Assembly (NCBI RefSeq): GCF_024713975.1
Contig: NC_091102.1
Coordinates: 18,253,501 to 18,317,500, forward strand
Direction of reading: 5' to 3'
From: Paralichthys olivaceus
Taxonomy: Eukaryota > Chordata > Actinopteri > Pleuronectiformes > Paralichthyidae
DNA length: 64,000 nucleotides
How positions within the stretch are numbered: position 1 is the first letter of the stretch; every line of letters starts with the position of its first letter. Made by a program: the position numbers and the translations under genes. The notes beneath the pieces are model-generated. The model searched no databases, had not been told where the DNA came from, and worked only from the letters and a program-made list of their open reading frames with translations. This document shows, one piece after another, positions 9,666 through 20,690 of this stretch.

Positions 9666-11545
9666 GGGCATTTTTGGCCATTTCCACACCTCATACTTCA
9701 GCAAACCTGTCCGATCGTTAATCCAATCAACTTCCTGCAGCAGTAAGACTAAACAACCAGCTCTGCTCCCAGTCAAAACTACATGCACCACCATTATGAA
9801 CTGTACTTTAACATGTTTTAGTCTCAACTGTGCAATAATCTCTGTTTTATCTTCATCTGTCTGTGCAATATAAACGATTCATGTGAAATTCGTTCACTGT
9901 AAATATCCTCACACTATATTTCTTCCTGTCTTTACACTGTATATATACTTGTTTAATTACATTCACATGTTTCTATATTTCTTTTTTTTTTTTTGATCTT
10001 CCTTACACTAAAGTATTGCATGTTTCTTATTACTCGCTGATGTTTTTTGACTCCTGTTGCCATAATACTGAAAATTCCCCCTTTGTGGGTCAATAAAAGA
10101 CTTCTTATCTTATCTTATATTCAAAGTTTGTCATTCTTATCTCAAATTATTGACAATGTTAAACTGTGGTTTATATAGCAGGTCTGTAGCATACTATAGA
10201 AGCTTTGTGTTTTTAGAATTAAACAGGAAGTACTCTTAACTGATAAGTCTTTGGCTTTGTTGATTACAAGTTAATCACACAATTGTATATTGACTTTTTT
10301 TCTGAACGTCAATTGGCTGGTTACAAATCCCACCTCCCTCCCTGCTGTAGTCCAAGATATTATAAGCAGTGCGACCAGAGAGCAGACAGTGTCAGGGACT
10401 GAAGTACCTTTCACACAAGAAAAACAAGGTTTCAAAATATGATGGAAAATATTTCTGTAATAACATTGTTTTTTCTTTCAGGTTTAAATGAAACAAAGAA
10501 TCAAAGATTAATTATATTCTCTATCACTTTACTGTTTTATTGTGTAACCTTGCTGGTGAATATTTGTCTTATTGTGACCATCATCTTGGATAAAAATCTG
10601 CACGAGCCATTGTATATTCTGTTGTGTGCATTTTGCATGAATGGACTTTATGGGACAATCGGATTCTTCCCCAAATTTCTGTGGGATCTGCTCTCTCCTG
10701 TTCATGTCATCTCTTATTCTGGATGTCTTGTTCAGGCTTTAGTAATGTACTCTTATGCCTGCAGTGACCTCTCTTTTCTTGCAGTGATGGCATATGACAG
10801 ATATGTGGCTATATGTCGACCACTGCAGTATCACTCTGTCATGTCAAAGCAAAGACTCATAAAGTTAGTGTGTTTCTCCTGGTTCACACCTTTCTGCATT
10901 ATAGGCTCAAATATTTGTCTGACATCCAGACTGAAGTTATGCAGCCCGTATATTGCCAGACTCTTCTGTGTGAATTGGATCATTGTTGCACTTGCTTGTT
11001 TCCCAGCTGAAACTATTATTAACAACATCGTTGCTTATATTACAATATTAATTTATGTATTTCATGGTGTATTTATAGTTTGGTCCTACATATATCTCAT
11101 TAGAACATGTTTTAACTCTATAGAAAACCAGGCAAAGTTCATGCAAACGTGTGTGCCACATTTACTCTCCTTGATGACTTTTCTTTTTACTGTGCTTTTT
11201 GATATCATGAGTATACGATATGGTTCAAAGGAATTACCTCAATCTCTTGAAAACTTTATTGCAATGGAAATTGTTGTCATACCTCCCCTTTTGAATCCTC
11301 TCATTTATGGTTTCAAGTTGACCAAAATCCGAAATAGATTTCTGAGTCATATTACCTTCAGAATTAAATGAAATACAAGAGTCTAACAAAAAGCTTACAT
11401 TTGATTTCAAATCAGCAGTTTCTATTGCATTTTTATTCTGTATCCATAAGAATGACGGTATTTTGTGTTATTTTTGTGTATAAACTCTGGTACTGTGAAA
11501 TAATTTAGCATATTTCCAATATTGTCATTCATTGTAAAAATTATG
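9666..11545 (+). repeat. OR tandem duplication unit B, copy 2
   Basis: Second copy of unit B, offset by 1,992 bp from copy 1 and nearly identical through flank, LINE-like tail (9666-10119), OR gene and 3' flank. After 11545 the sequence switches to a diverged partial copy of the LINE-like tail. Confidence 0.92.
10439..11371 (+). CDS. Olfactory receptor, gene 4 of cluster (intact)
   Basis: A 310-residue, single-exon seven-transmembrane odorant receptor and the tandem twin of gene 3. All family motifs listed for gene 3 are present. It differs from gene 3 at three residues only: I249L, M252V and K265E, all in TM6 and the third extracellular loop. The leader, the TATA-like site and the LINE-like tail upstream are duplicated with it. 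The very low divergence points to a recent duplication or continuing gene conversion. Function is inferred from the family. Confidence 0.95.
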   Translation: MMENISVITLFFLSGLNETKNQRLIIFSITLLFYCVTLLVNICLIVTIILDKNLHEPLYILLCAFCMNGLYGTIGFFPKFLWDLLSPVHVISYSGCLVQALVMYSYACSDLSFLAVMAYDRYVAICRPLQYHSVMSKQRLIKLVCFSWFTPFCIIGSNICLTSRLKLCSPYIARLFCVNWIIVALACFPAETIINNIVAYITILIYVFHGVFIVWSYIYLIRTCFNSIENQAKFMQTCVPHLLSLMTFLFTVLFDIMSIRYGSKELPQSLENFIAMEIVVIPPLLNPLIYGFKLTKIRNRFLSHITFRIK

Positions 11546-11956
11546 TTTTACATGTTTGAGTCTCAGCGGTGCAATAATCTCTGTGCTATATTCATCTGTC
11601 TGTGCAATATAAACGATTCATGTCCTACATACAGTATATCTCATTAGAACATGTGTAAATTCTATAGAAAAAAAAGAGCAAAGTTCATGCAAACATGTGT
11701 GCCACATTTACTCTCCTTGATCACTTTACTATTAACTTTATTTTTTGACTTTCTGAATTTGCGATTCGGTTAAAGAGACTTACCTCAGCACCTTCCGAAA
11801 GAGATTCCTGGATGTATTTACTTTTAAAACCAGTTAACTTTTGCTTTTGTGCTACTGAACCAGCTGATGTCTGTTATTATGAAGTTAGTTACCTGTCATA
11901 TCCTCAGACTAACAAATTGAGGTTTTGATGTAGGATCAAATATACATTTTATTCAG
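11546..11956 (+). pseudogene. Chimeric, truncated OR pseudogene
   Basis: Positions 11546-11621 match the LINE-like tail found upstream of genes 3 and 4 (GTGCAATATAAACGATTCATG). The sequence then jumps directly into the end of TM5 of an OR (TCCTACAT..., about 11623). The OR part resembles genes 1 and 2, not 3 and 4 (AACATGTGTAAATTCTATAG, CTCAGCACCTTC). It has an inserted A-run that shifts the frame near 11667. The TM7 segment is deleted at about 11795. About 90 bp of unit-A-type 3' flank follows (CAGCTGATGTCTG..., GACTAACAAA). More than half of the gene is missing, so it cannot encode a receptor. Confidence 0.9.
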
Positions 11957-12749
11957 GATTTAATTGAATGCAAATAAAAAAAACAGATCCACTTATTGTC
12001 TTTATTTCTGTTTTACAATAATTGAGATAGATAAATGTAGAAAGATTAACGATGAAGATTATGCAATTTTAACATGTCAAATAAAACAGTTTAAATGTCT
12101 GAAATGACATTTTTTAGATGCATCATAAACATTTGAATTTTTGATCTCAGTTTTGAGAGTAATTTCCATTATGTTTCAGACGGAGAAAGAACTTGAGACA
12201 TAACAAAAGATGCTGAGAGGAAAACTTCTGGTTGTCATTTAGCACACAGTGGGAAAAGCATTTTTACAGCTTCCATGTATGCTTTCAAAAATTGTCTCTC
12301 CTAAATTAATATTTCACGAGCCAAATTCTGGACCACATTTCACCTCGTTAATAGACGTAACCTTTACCTCAAAGTTTTGTAGTGATGCTATTTTTAACAA
12401 GGACCTCATAATAAGCAAATTTATAGGCAGGAATTTCTCCACTTATGAGATCCTTAAATTTTAAGATGGTGGCTGAAACCCAACATTTTACAAGGTTGGA
12501 AACATTGACTGTTATTCAAACATTGAACAACTTGGGTTAGGTTCAGTTAGAATTAGGTTCTGTTACACGTTCTTAAATTTGTATGTCATAGTCGGAGGTA
12601 AGAGTGTTTGCTCTTACAGTGCTCTACCTTATATTGCGAAGCTTCTTGCTGAAATTCAAGCTTTGCAGATTATTTACCAAGATAAAATTGCAGTTGACGT
12701 CTGACATTTGCAAAGAGAAATAGTGGAGATGATACATGAGTACAAACCT
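11957..12749. other. Intergenic stretch, no gene seen
   Basis: AT-rich DNA downstream of the OR cluster. Short open frames have no family features. Confidence 0.45.
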
Positions 12750-13400
12750 ATATGTCCACTTGCACAGCAAACTGTACTGGACCAGGAACACTGCAGCTCT
12801 CTACAGAAAGGGCCAGAGTCTGCTCTTTTTTTCTTCAGGGTGGTCCTTTAACATCTTTAACCAAACTGCCGATGTTTTATGAGTCTGCGTTTACATTTTC
12901 TACACAATGGTTTTGCCGGGGCATTACAGCCGGCGGATGGTCAACACCAGCAGACTCAGAAAACTGATTCAGACGGCTGGCTCAGTCCTGAGGGTGGAGA
13001 TGGACCCTCTGCATGTAGTCACTGAGAAGAGGATGTTGTCAAAACTCTTCTTCATCACGGCCCACCCTCAAAGTATTGCTCTGGTGAGCGAGAGGAGCAT
13101 GTGGGTCACAGGCTCAGAATGACTAAGTGCTCCTTGGAACGCCACTGTAGGCCATTTCTTCCTGTGGCAATGCAGTTATACAATTCCTTCATCAGCACAC
13201 TACTGATAATCTACTGTTTCACTTTTGTCCATATTGGTCTTCTGCCTCACGTTTCATTTTTTTTTCTGCAAATATGCATTGATAAAAAAAATGCACTTAC
13301 TTTTTGTTATTGTTACTATTCTATCACAGTGTTGAGCAGTTGTAAAAAAAGCTATTTCCATGTGGGGATTAATCATTTTTCAGAATTTGACTCTGATCTT
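12750..13400 (+). mobile_element. LINE reverse-transcriptase C-terminal relic, frameshifted
   Basis: Three reading frames together give a decayed non-LTR retrotransposon tail. LPMFYESAFTFSTQWF lies in one frame (about 12865-12915). LRKLIQTAGSVLRVEMDPL followed by VVTEKRMLSKL lies in a second (about 12950-13050). CSLERHCRPFLPVAMQLYNS lies in a third (13125-13185). This is the usual order of a 'KAGSV...RMLSKL...R.SFLP.A..LYNS' C-terminus in fish LINEs. An AT-rich 3' part follows. It is inactive. Confidence 0.7.
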
Positions 13401-13910
13401 CACTTGTAGATTTGTCTCTGTTAGACTGTTGGTAAAGAGATCCAAAAAGCAAATGTAATATAAACAACAATATTTTGCCATATCATTTCATATCATGTAT
13501 CATAACATGGTGGCATGATCTGCACACCCCCATGACTGTGGAGAAAATTGTTCCTCGGTGATAGGAATCAACTAAAAAAGATTCAGAATCCACAAACTTG
13601 TGCTCTTTCCTAGAGTCGGGCTTCAGTCATGGGCCTACCCCCAGCAGGACCTGGTCAGGCCTAGTTACTGTCAAGGCTGGATTTATGGGGATCACAGGCA
13701 TTGCCAATTTTATATGGTGAAGGCCTTCATGCGAATCAATAATTAGAACAAAAAGCTGGAAATTCTGCCTTTTATTTTGTAAAAATCCTTGCCATTGTTG
13801 AGCATGTTATTTCATAGACTGTACAGTTATGAAAGTATTTTACATCTCCACATCCTTCCACTAACTGAAAATGAAGCCAAAGTATCCCTGAGTATAAACA
13901 CTTATTCATT
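13401..13910. other. Intergenic stretch, no gene seen
   Basis: No supported ORF or repeat recognised. Likely the old 3' end of the LINE relic plus unique DNA. Confidence 0.4.
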
Positions 13911-14240
13911 TCGAGCCAGAGTCGGCACAGTTGCAATCGAGAGATGGAGCTGCAGTATGGCGAGGTCACGTCAATACACACACTCGACCAGTTATTAGTC
14001 AGTCCCAGTTGTTAATGATAATTTCACACTGTTTATACAGCATGAAATAAATGATCAAAACCCAACCTCCTGGAAAATAAACAACAACAACAAATACAGC
14101 AAGAACTACCGCTAACATGGAGGAGGCAATGACCTATGCTGGAGCCACCCACCAAGTTGTGACCGAGACACGTTTGCTTCACTTTTGAGGAGCTGTCTTC
14201 CATCTTTATATCGTCTATGGCCCACCCATAGATGGAAGAC
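13911..14240 (+). repeat. Dispersed fish repeat (family Y), copy 1
   Basis: Begins with GAGCCAGAGTCGGCACAGTT and continues through GGTCACGTCAATACACACAC, TTTATACAGCATGAAATAAA and CTATGGCCCACCCATAGATG. The first part is similar to 27140-27240 (GAGCCAGAGTCTGCGCAGCA, then CGATACACCAACTCAACCAA), so two copies occur in this window. I recognise the consensus as a repeat of many fish genomes, class uncertain. Confidence 0.6.
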
Positions 14241-14468
14241 AGTCCAAATGTAATACTTTCATACATCGTTTGTTTAATATTGTATTGTTGTTTCATTTTG
14301 CATTGTGCTTTATTTGTATACAGTGTGTTACTCAATGCCAAATATTACACCGTTTGAAACTGGTCATTTGTTCATGCTTTATTTCCGCTTTGGTTGCCTT
14401 TCGGTTTTGTTTTGAAAATCTCAAGCGGAAACAAAGACTTTCGTAACGCTGACTTGACGCACGGGGTT
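14241..14468. other. Unassigned flank of the purine minisatellite
   Basis: No gene or repeat recognised between the dispersed repeat and the GA-rich tract. Confidence 0.4.
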
Positions 14469-14524
14469 GAGAGAGAGAGAGCGAGAGAGAGAGACAGAGA
14501 GACAGTGAAAGAGAGGGACAGCAC

Positions 14525-14574
<50 letters not shown>

Positions 14575-14580
14575 CAGCAC

Positions 14581-14641
<61 letters not shown>

Positions 14642-14737
14642 GGACAGCACAGGAGAGAGAGAGAGAGATAGATAGAGAGAGAGAGAGAGAGAAATTGAAA
14701 GAGATAGAGAGAGAGAGAGAGAGAGGGGACAGCACAA

Positions 14738-14772
<35 letters not shown>

Positions 14773-14870
14773 GGGACAGCACAAGAGAGAGAGAGAGATA
14801 GAGAGAGAGGTGGGAGAGGGACAGGGGGGAGAGAGAGGGAGCGAGAGAGCGACAGAGAAAGAGAGGGAGA
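14469..14870 (+). repeat. GA-rich compound minisatellite
   Basis: About 400 bp of almost pure purine on the + strand. GA dinucleotide blocks alternate with the spacer GGGACAGCACA(G/A)GAGA, which occurs five times (near 14515, 14571, 14641, 14726 and 14773). GATA and GAAATT variants appear at 14668-14705. Serine/leucine-rich and arginine/glutamate-rich open frames over it are repeat artefacts. It lies directly upstream of the CpG-rich first-exon region and could adopt triplex (H-DNA) structure, which is an inference. Confidence 0.93.
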
Positions 14871-14879
14871 GAGCGAGTC

Positions 14880-15144
14880 CTGAGCTGACCGAGCTGCGCC
14901 GCCTCCACGCCACACGGCGGCGGTAGCGCACCGTTCCCTGAGCCGCGGTGGAGAAGAAGCGGGGGGCCGACTCTCGGACAGTGAACACTGCGGTACATGC
15001 GACAGCCGCTCAGCCCATGACCGCTTTTCTCCCGACAGCGGCGACGACACGGAGGAAAACAGACTTGTCCATGTCCGAGTGAAGAGGCGGAGACGAGCCC
15101 GACGTATCCGGGAACCCTGACTTCTCCTCGCCGCCGCACCAACC
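14880..15144 (+). other. Candidate untranslated first exon of a large + strand gene
   Basis: The exon ends at 15144 (CACCAACC) before a consensus donor GTGAGT at 15145-15150. Its 5' limit is unknown; 14880 is where the GC-rich part begins. ATGs at 14996 and 15017 open short upstream ORFs of 7 and 21 codons that stop inside the exon (TGA at 15017-15019 and 15080-15082). The first stop overlaps the second start as ATGA. No open coding frame leaves the exon from an ATG, so the exon looks non-coding. The gene is not identified. Confidence 0.65.
14996..15082 (+). other. Two overlapping upstream ORFs in the candidate first exon
   Basis: uORF 1 runs 14996-15019 (MRQPLSP, stop). uORF 2 runs 15017-15082 (21 residues, starts MTAFLPT, ends LSMSE). 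They overlap by four bases, ATGA. If the exon is transcribed from upstream of 14996, both would precede the main start codon and could limit translation. This follows from the general behaviour of uORFs and was not shown here. Confidence 0.45.
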
Positions 15145-15383
15145 GTGAGTGGCCTCTTTTTTCCCCGGCGTGTTATTTTGGTGGGCTGCGGAGGATGCGA
15201 GCAGCGGGGCTGCGAACATGGTTTGGGTTCCGCTTGTGTTTATGTAAGATTGGGCTGGTAATCCCCCCCGGAGCTGCGCAGGCGGCCGGTGGGACTCGCC
15301 GGTTAAAACGACACCGCTTGTTTAACGCAAACCTAACGCGGAATCAACCTCGTGTTTACGCAGCGACACTGTGGGGTTTGTGG

Positions 15384-15424
15384 CATCATCATCATCATCA
15401 TCATCACCATCATCATCATCATCC
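15384..15424 (+). repeat. (CAT)n trinucleotide repeat
   Basis: About 13 CAT triplets with one CAC variant, just inside the intron. His-run and Ile-run open frames across it are artefacts. Confidence 0.9.
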
Positions 15425-15430
15425 TCATCG

Positions 15431-18400
15431 GAGGTTCACCCTGTCAGAGCAGCCTGGTGGAGGTCTGCCCCGGAGACCGCATCACGTACGACCCTCACTC
15501 ATACAGTAATACTGGCGCTATGCTAGGTGCTGCTGCAGCTCTGTGCTGTGCAGGTTGGACTGAGTGTAATCTGCTCCTGTCACGGCTGCATGCAAATCCC
15601 AGTAGGAGAACAAGCAGAGAGAGAGAGAGAGAGAATGGAAACAAGTGGATTATTCAGAAGTCAGTTCATCTGAATCCACTGGTACCTGACTTAATGGGAA
15701 TCAACTGGAATCAGAGATGATATTTTGCTGTAATTGTGCTTAAATTATGACATTTCCCACATTCCACAATAACACTAAGAGACCTGCTCTGGTAACACTG
15801 TGTGAGCAGCCAGTTTTTACTCCCTGACACATTATTTACCCCCGAGGCAGATTGAGCCGTCACTTTTCTTGACCTGGCCCTTGTCCTGCAAACATCTTCC
15901 AAAAGATTAATTGTTATAATATTCTTATAACACAAGTGGAAATCACTTTCAAACTTTGTTGCTGTGAAAAAGGACATTATACCTAGTAAGAGTGAGGTCA
16001 GTAGCTGTTAGTGCTGTTCCCAGATTGCATTTTTATTATTTCAAAACTTCAAAAATCTTTTATAGTAATTTTAAAAAATCCATTATAATGACCATTGCTA
16101 CAAAAAGTAAATCCAGTGGCCACAAGCATGCACTCATCCATTTCCTATTCAGCTGTTTTTCAAGTGGAAAAACTCAGTTCCTCATGTTATGCAATGCATT
16201 ACAGTGTGTACACAGTGTATGCTCCAGCAAATAGACAGATGAGGACAGAGAAGATTTTTTGTGTAACACAACAGTCAGAACTGTACCCCGACCAACACTG
16301 ATGTTTTTAGATTGATAACAGTATCAGTATAAGAAACATGAAGAGAAGTCTGATAATGACGAACATGACATGAAATGCTGTCTCGCAAACGTATATTTTG
16401 GCATTTCTGTGCTGACACTTTTTGTAGTGCACTGGCTTATAACTACACCGACAGCAGTATCTATTTGAAATAATGAGCTGATATCAGCAGACTAATCGAT
16501 CTTGCTCAAATTAGAACAAAATCTGCAACGTTCATAGAGAAAGAATGTAAATCTACACCTTTCTTCTTTGTGTTGGATTCAGTCAAACAACTGCACCTCT
16601 TGTGTTGTATTAGACTCCTGTAACCTGAAGGTGGCAATACATTTAAATTTGATTTAAAAATGTGTAGCATGAAACCTCACCTTTATTAACTAGGTTGAAT
16701 TTTGATGCTACAAAGTATTGGATATTCTTTTCCTGATACACTCACATACTCAAACAGGCAGCCACGACAAAGTGTTTCATCTTGAAGGGACAGATGCCTG
16801 TTAGCCACAGTGCAAACAGGCTTTCACATATCACACAAGTCCCACTGTTAATTCTTATGTTTATGCTGGCAACTTAACATTCATTTCAAAAATCCCAGTT
16901 TCACTGTGTGTCGTCAGTGCTGTGAGCTGTGGGTAGATTTAGGATTTTTAAGGAGGAGATCCCTGGAACTTGACAGGTTGAAATCCTCTGGGAAGACGGC
17001 AAGTGCTTCTTTTAATCTTACCATATTCTGAGACTTACATGCAGAAGGCACATCATTAGGAACACCTTGCTAAAACAAATGCAATCTAACACTACAGTCC
17101 AGCAGTAAATCCTCCCCTCACACTGGCTTTAATGCTCAGTTAGTGTTTGGGGGGGGCGGTGATTAGACCTTATGGTCATTTCCAGGGTTGTTGAATTGAC
17201 TCGCATTGCACTGACATGTTAATATGTTATTTTGTCCTCCCCCTTTAATGCCACTGATGAACAGAAAAATCGCCTCATTTGTGCTGGTAGCAATTACCCT
17301 TGAATCAAGTGCAATTTCCTTTTGAGGGTTCTCCATTCCTAAAGCTAAGTCAGCAGTGAGACTTGGCTCTGACAAGTATCACAGACTCATATTTTCCTTT
17401 AAACAACTTAACACAGTTGGATTATTTTTGCAGAACAACAGTGCAGGTGAAGCATCAAATACTTGTTGTCGAAATTATGTGTAATGATTTAAGTTAAAGT
17501 GAGTTAAAGGGAGTAATTGAGGTATTTGCAAAATCCGGATGCTGTAGTCAGCTTAAACAAAGCACTGTCAGGGCCAACCCAGGCAAACACTGCGCAAAGC
17601 TAAGTTGAAGGGCCGACTACGCTGGACCTTACTGCATAAAACTGCGACATCACTGTTCCACCTGCTGAGGTGACAAGTTTAAAGTGTCGAAAACGGCTTT
17701 GACCAGAGGCTGAGGATACCATATTGGATTTTACTTGTGTGTGCGAGTGTGTGAGAGAGAGTGAAGTTCACTCAGTTTTGCTGCATTGTGCCTGCTCAGG
17801 AAAGCTGCATGCAGCTAAGATGCTGCACCGGTTCTATGTTAGTGGACTTGTGTAGCTGTAGAGACGCTGCTACTGCTCATGCTATGGAGTTTTAAAAAAG
17901 GGGACCCTGCTGTTCTAGAACAGAGGCAACTAAAACCGTAACCATCTCTAGGGGCGTGCACAATCGGCCAAATGATTAAACCCTGCCTCCCTCGCTAGTT
18001 GGTATCAGCGACTCCTTTGCTAAACTAATTATTGTTTTTTTTTTGGTGATGTAAAGATATCTAGCAGCCACCCATGTCTAGTCACGGCTGCAGTCCTGGC
18101 AGACAGCAGCTCCCTCCTCTCCCAGTGCTGATACCGGGATGTAAACAAGCAGGGTGGAAAGTGTGAGATACTATAAAATCCAGTTTAGTATTTTAATGTA
18201 GAAAATTAAAACATGGTTGAATGCAGCTAGAATAAACTGGCATAAAAAAGCTGTATCAGAGCAATGGGTAACTATATTTATTACAGGAATGTGGGCGTTA
18301 ATGTAGAAGAAAAGAAGGCGGTTGGTGCTAGCACTGTTAACATACCAACATAAATTACATTATTTACCCATAGCTGCTGTGATCCAGATTACATTCTGCT

Positions 18401-20149
18401 CAACCTTAACTGCTGTCTAAGTGATTTCTCACTTTTAGACAAGTCGACAAGTATAAATATAAAATTCCTATTAATTCGACAGGGAAATTAGTCATTAGGT
18501 ACCTCCCTTTGCCCTTCACACAGCCCCATGTCGACAAAGCAGCATCTGTCATAGATCTATATATTCCCTGCCCAGAGGACATTGTTGTTTGAGCTGTGAT
18601 GCATACATCATGGGGATAAGGCTCTATAAAAAGACAGTGCATTTCCTCAGGATTTGCAGGCCGATGGGTGCTGATGAGAATGCGGATATGCATAAACCAC
18701 GCAGGCTCAGTATCAGTCATTATTGTGATAATCTGCAGGATAGATCCAATTACTCTGTTGCGATGATGTAAGTGTTGTCACCTTTTGTAGAAATAGGCCC
18801 ACATAACATGACTGATGACCTAAACCTCTATAACTGATATTGAACCTTCTTTATTAGTGTCTCTATGCTGGTTTGCTGTTTTAATGATTGACACACTGTC
18901 AGGAATTCTGCTGTTTGCTGAAATGATCACCGGCCAAGCACCACATTTTTTCAGCAAATTGTTCCCTTGGCGTGAGGAGAACCTCCTAGACTGCCCAGTA
19001 CATGTTTGCAGGCAAAATATTTGAATGCATAGGTTAGATGAAACAAAATCGCTCTGGCTGCCTCTGCTCTGGATGTCCTGAATCTGTTTGCTTTCCTCTG
19101 TACGGTGTTAATCCTGCAAAAAACAGATGTTAGCCTGGTCTTATCATTAGTCCAGTCAGCCTGTGTTTAGTTAATTTGACTTCCTTGAGCTAAAGTGTGA
19201 TTATTCAATCTGTCATATACAGTAGCATAAACAGAAATGTGGATGAAAACAAGCTGTCTGTCTCTAGGAAACAAATGGTTCTTCAGTTAAGGGCGTTCCA
19301 ATTACAAGTGATAAAGTTATGTCACTAGCACAGACACTTTGGAAATATTTGAAATTAATACACTGAAAACAATAGAGACATACTCTTGACTTCCCTTGTT
19401 CAGCTTATCAGTAGCCATTTGTAGCCAACGACTAATCATCCTTTGTCCTGTGGACTTTTCCTGAAACACCCCAGGCATCCTGTTTTCCTCCCTCTCACTT
19501 AGTTATTGATTTAAGTCAACATCAGCTTGTATTTCATGGTGTTGCATCAACTGATCAGTCCTGTGTGACACTTGGCAGTCTCCCCACCTTCCTGTCTCTT
19601 CTGTTTTTGAGTTGCCCAAAACCAAATATAAGAAAAGCTCTCGTTTTCATCAGACTCAGTGTTAAGAAGAAAAGATGTGGGGTTGCTCATAACCTGTAAT
19701 CAGGTTTGAGCATAAAATGCCTTTGGCTCTGAATGACAGGCATAACAATACTAGCCAACAGTATGCAGTATTTGTATTGGTCCCAGTCCTTGAGTCAGGG
19801 ATGTTGTGGAGATATAAACATGGGGAAATTGTTAACCACAACTGTACGTTCTGAAAGAGCAGGCAGTTCTACCCAAAATTCCATGTTCAAAAGAACATAG
19901 GGTTTTAGAATGAAATATCTGAAAATACCTTATACAATATCTTGTTTGTGCAACAAAAGATATACTCGATCCATACCAACTTACACTTTTGCAAGGTTGT
20001 GTAATAGAGGATGTTGTAAAAATTAAGATAAACCCAACACCTATGCAAGAGCTCTCTTCTGAGACTTTCTATTTGCCTTTTCAACACATTACACACATAC
20101 ACATATTTTGGTGTCTAAAAATGGCCTCTCTTATCTTTTATACCCAACA
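15431..20149. other. Intronic stretch without recognised gene
   Basis: Holds a short GA run (about 15618-15633) but no supported gene or clear repeat. 17480-18380 has a patchy, repeat-like look (GGGCGTGCACAATCGG near 17952), but I could not define ends. Confidence 0.4.
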
Positions 20150-20690
20150 ATTACACTAAATCACTATATTCTGAAGTACTCTGATCATGCAGTCGCCAGG
20201 TTTCTGTCCAGTAATTCAGGTTTCTGAACTGCACCAATTTGGAGTGAACGATAATGCTACTCTGTTTAATACAAAGAAAACAGAGGAGATTGTATTTGGT
20301 TCCCCATCTGACTCTCATAAAGTTCCTTCCGATTGAAATCCACACTGGAAAAGTCACACTAGAAGAAGTCAATTAGGTTATTTATAAACATTTTGGTGCA
20401 ATGTTGGAAGCTCATACTTAATTTGTCTGCAGAAGGACAAGGCAAAGAATGAATTTTCGCCACCACCTAAGTCTTTTGAGGGCAAGCTGATTGATTCTTT
20501 TTTTTGTCTCATGAGAGATCTACAGTATCATAATATCATCTGGTAGAAGTGTTCGTCCACTACTTTAATGTCAAAACTGATTCACCAGATAAAACTCTGC
20601 CCAATGATAGTAGGTCAACATCCTGAGAAACTCAATGAATCATCCTATCATTATAATATACTGAGGCTGGCCAACAACATTGTTTTGATC
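20150..20690 (+). mobile_element. LINE reverse-transcriptase relic
   Basis: One frame at about 20241-20330 reads GVNDNATLFNTKKTEEIVFG. This resembles the LxLNxxKTEEMVFG block that follows the YxDD active site of fish L2/Rex-type reverse transcriptases. Just upstream, a DHAVARF-like stretch occupies the place of the usual D(H/Y)...F..WC segment. Downstream, the sequence around 20431-20470 fits a decayed LQKxxxRLxFLRxL block. Stops and shifts are frequent, so it is dead. Confidence 0.55.

Larger units (their letters stand above)
14880..15320 (+). promoter_or_regulatory. CpG-island-like promoter region
   Basis: GC-rich DNA with many CpG dinucleotides, in sharp contrast to its AT-rich surroundings. 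Examples are CACGCCACACGGCGGCGGTA near 14907 and CGACAGCGGCGACGACACGG near 15033. With the splice donor at 15145 and the purine tract upstream, this is best read as the promoter and first exon of a + strand gene. No TATA box is apparent, which fits CpG promoters. Confidence 0.75.

Noticed and set aside
14332-15142. Long Ser/Leu-rich ORFs (up to 256 codons) on the minus strand and an Arg/Glu-rich ORF on the plus strand
   Set aside because: They arise from the GA dinucleotide tract, which lacks stops in several frames.
15195-15509. ORF with a polyhistidine run
   Set aside because: Made by the CAT repeat just inside the candidate intron; no other coding sign.
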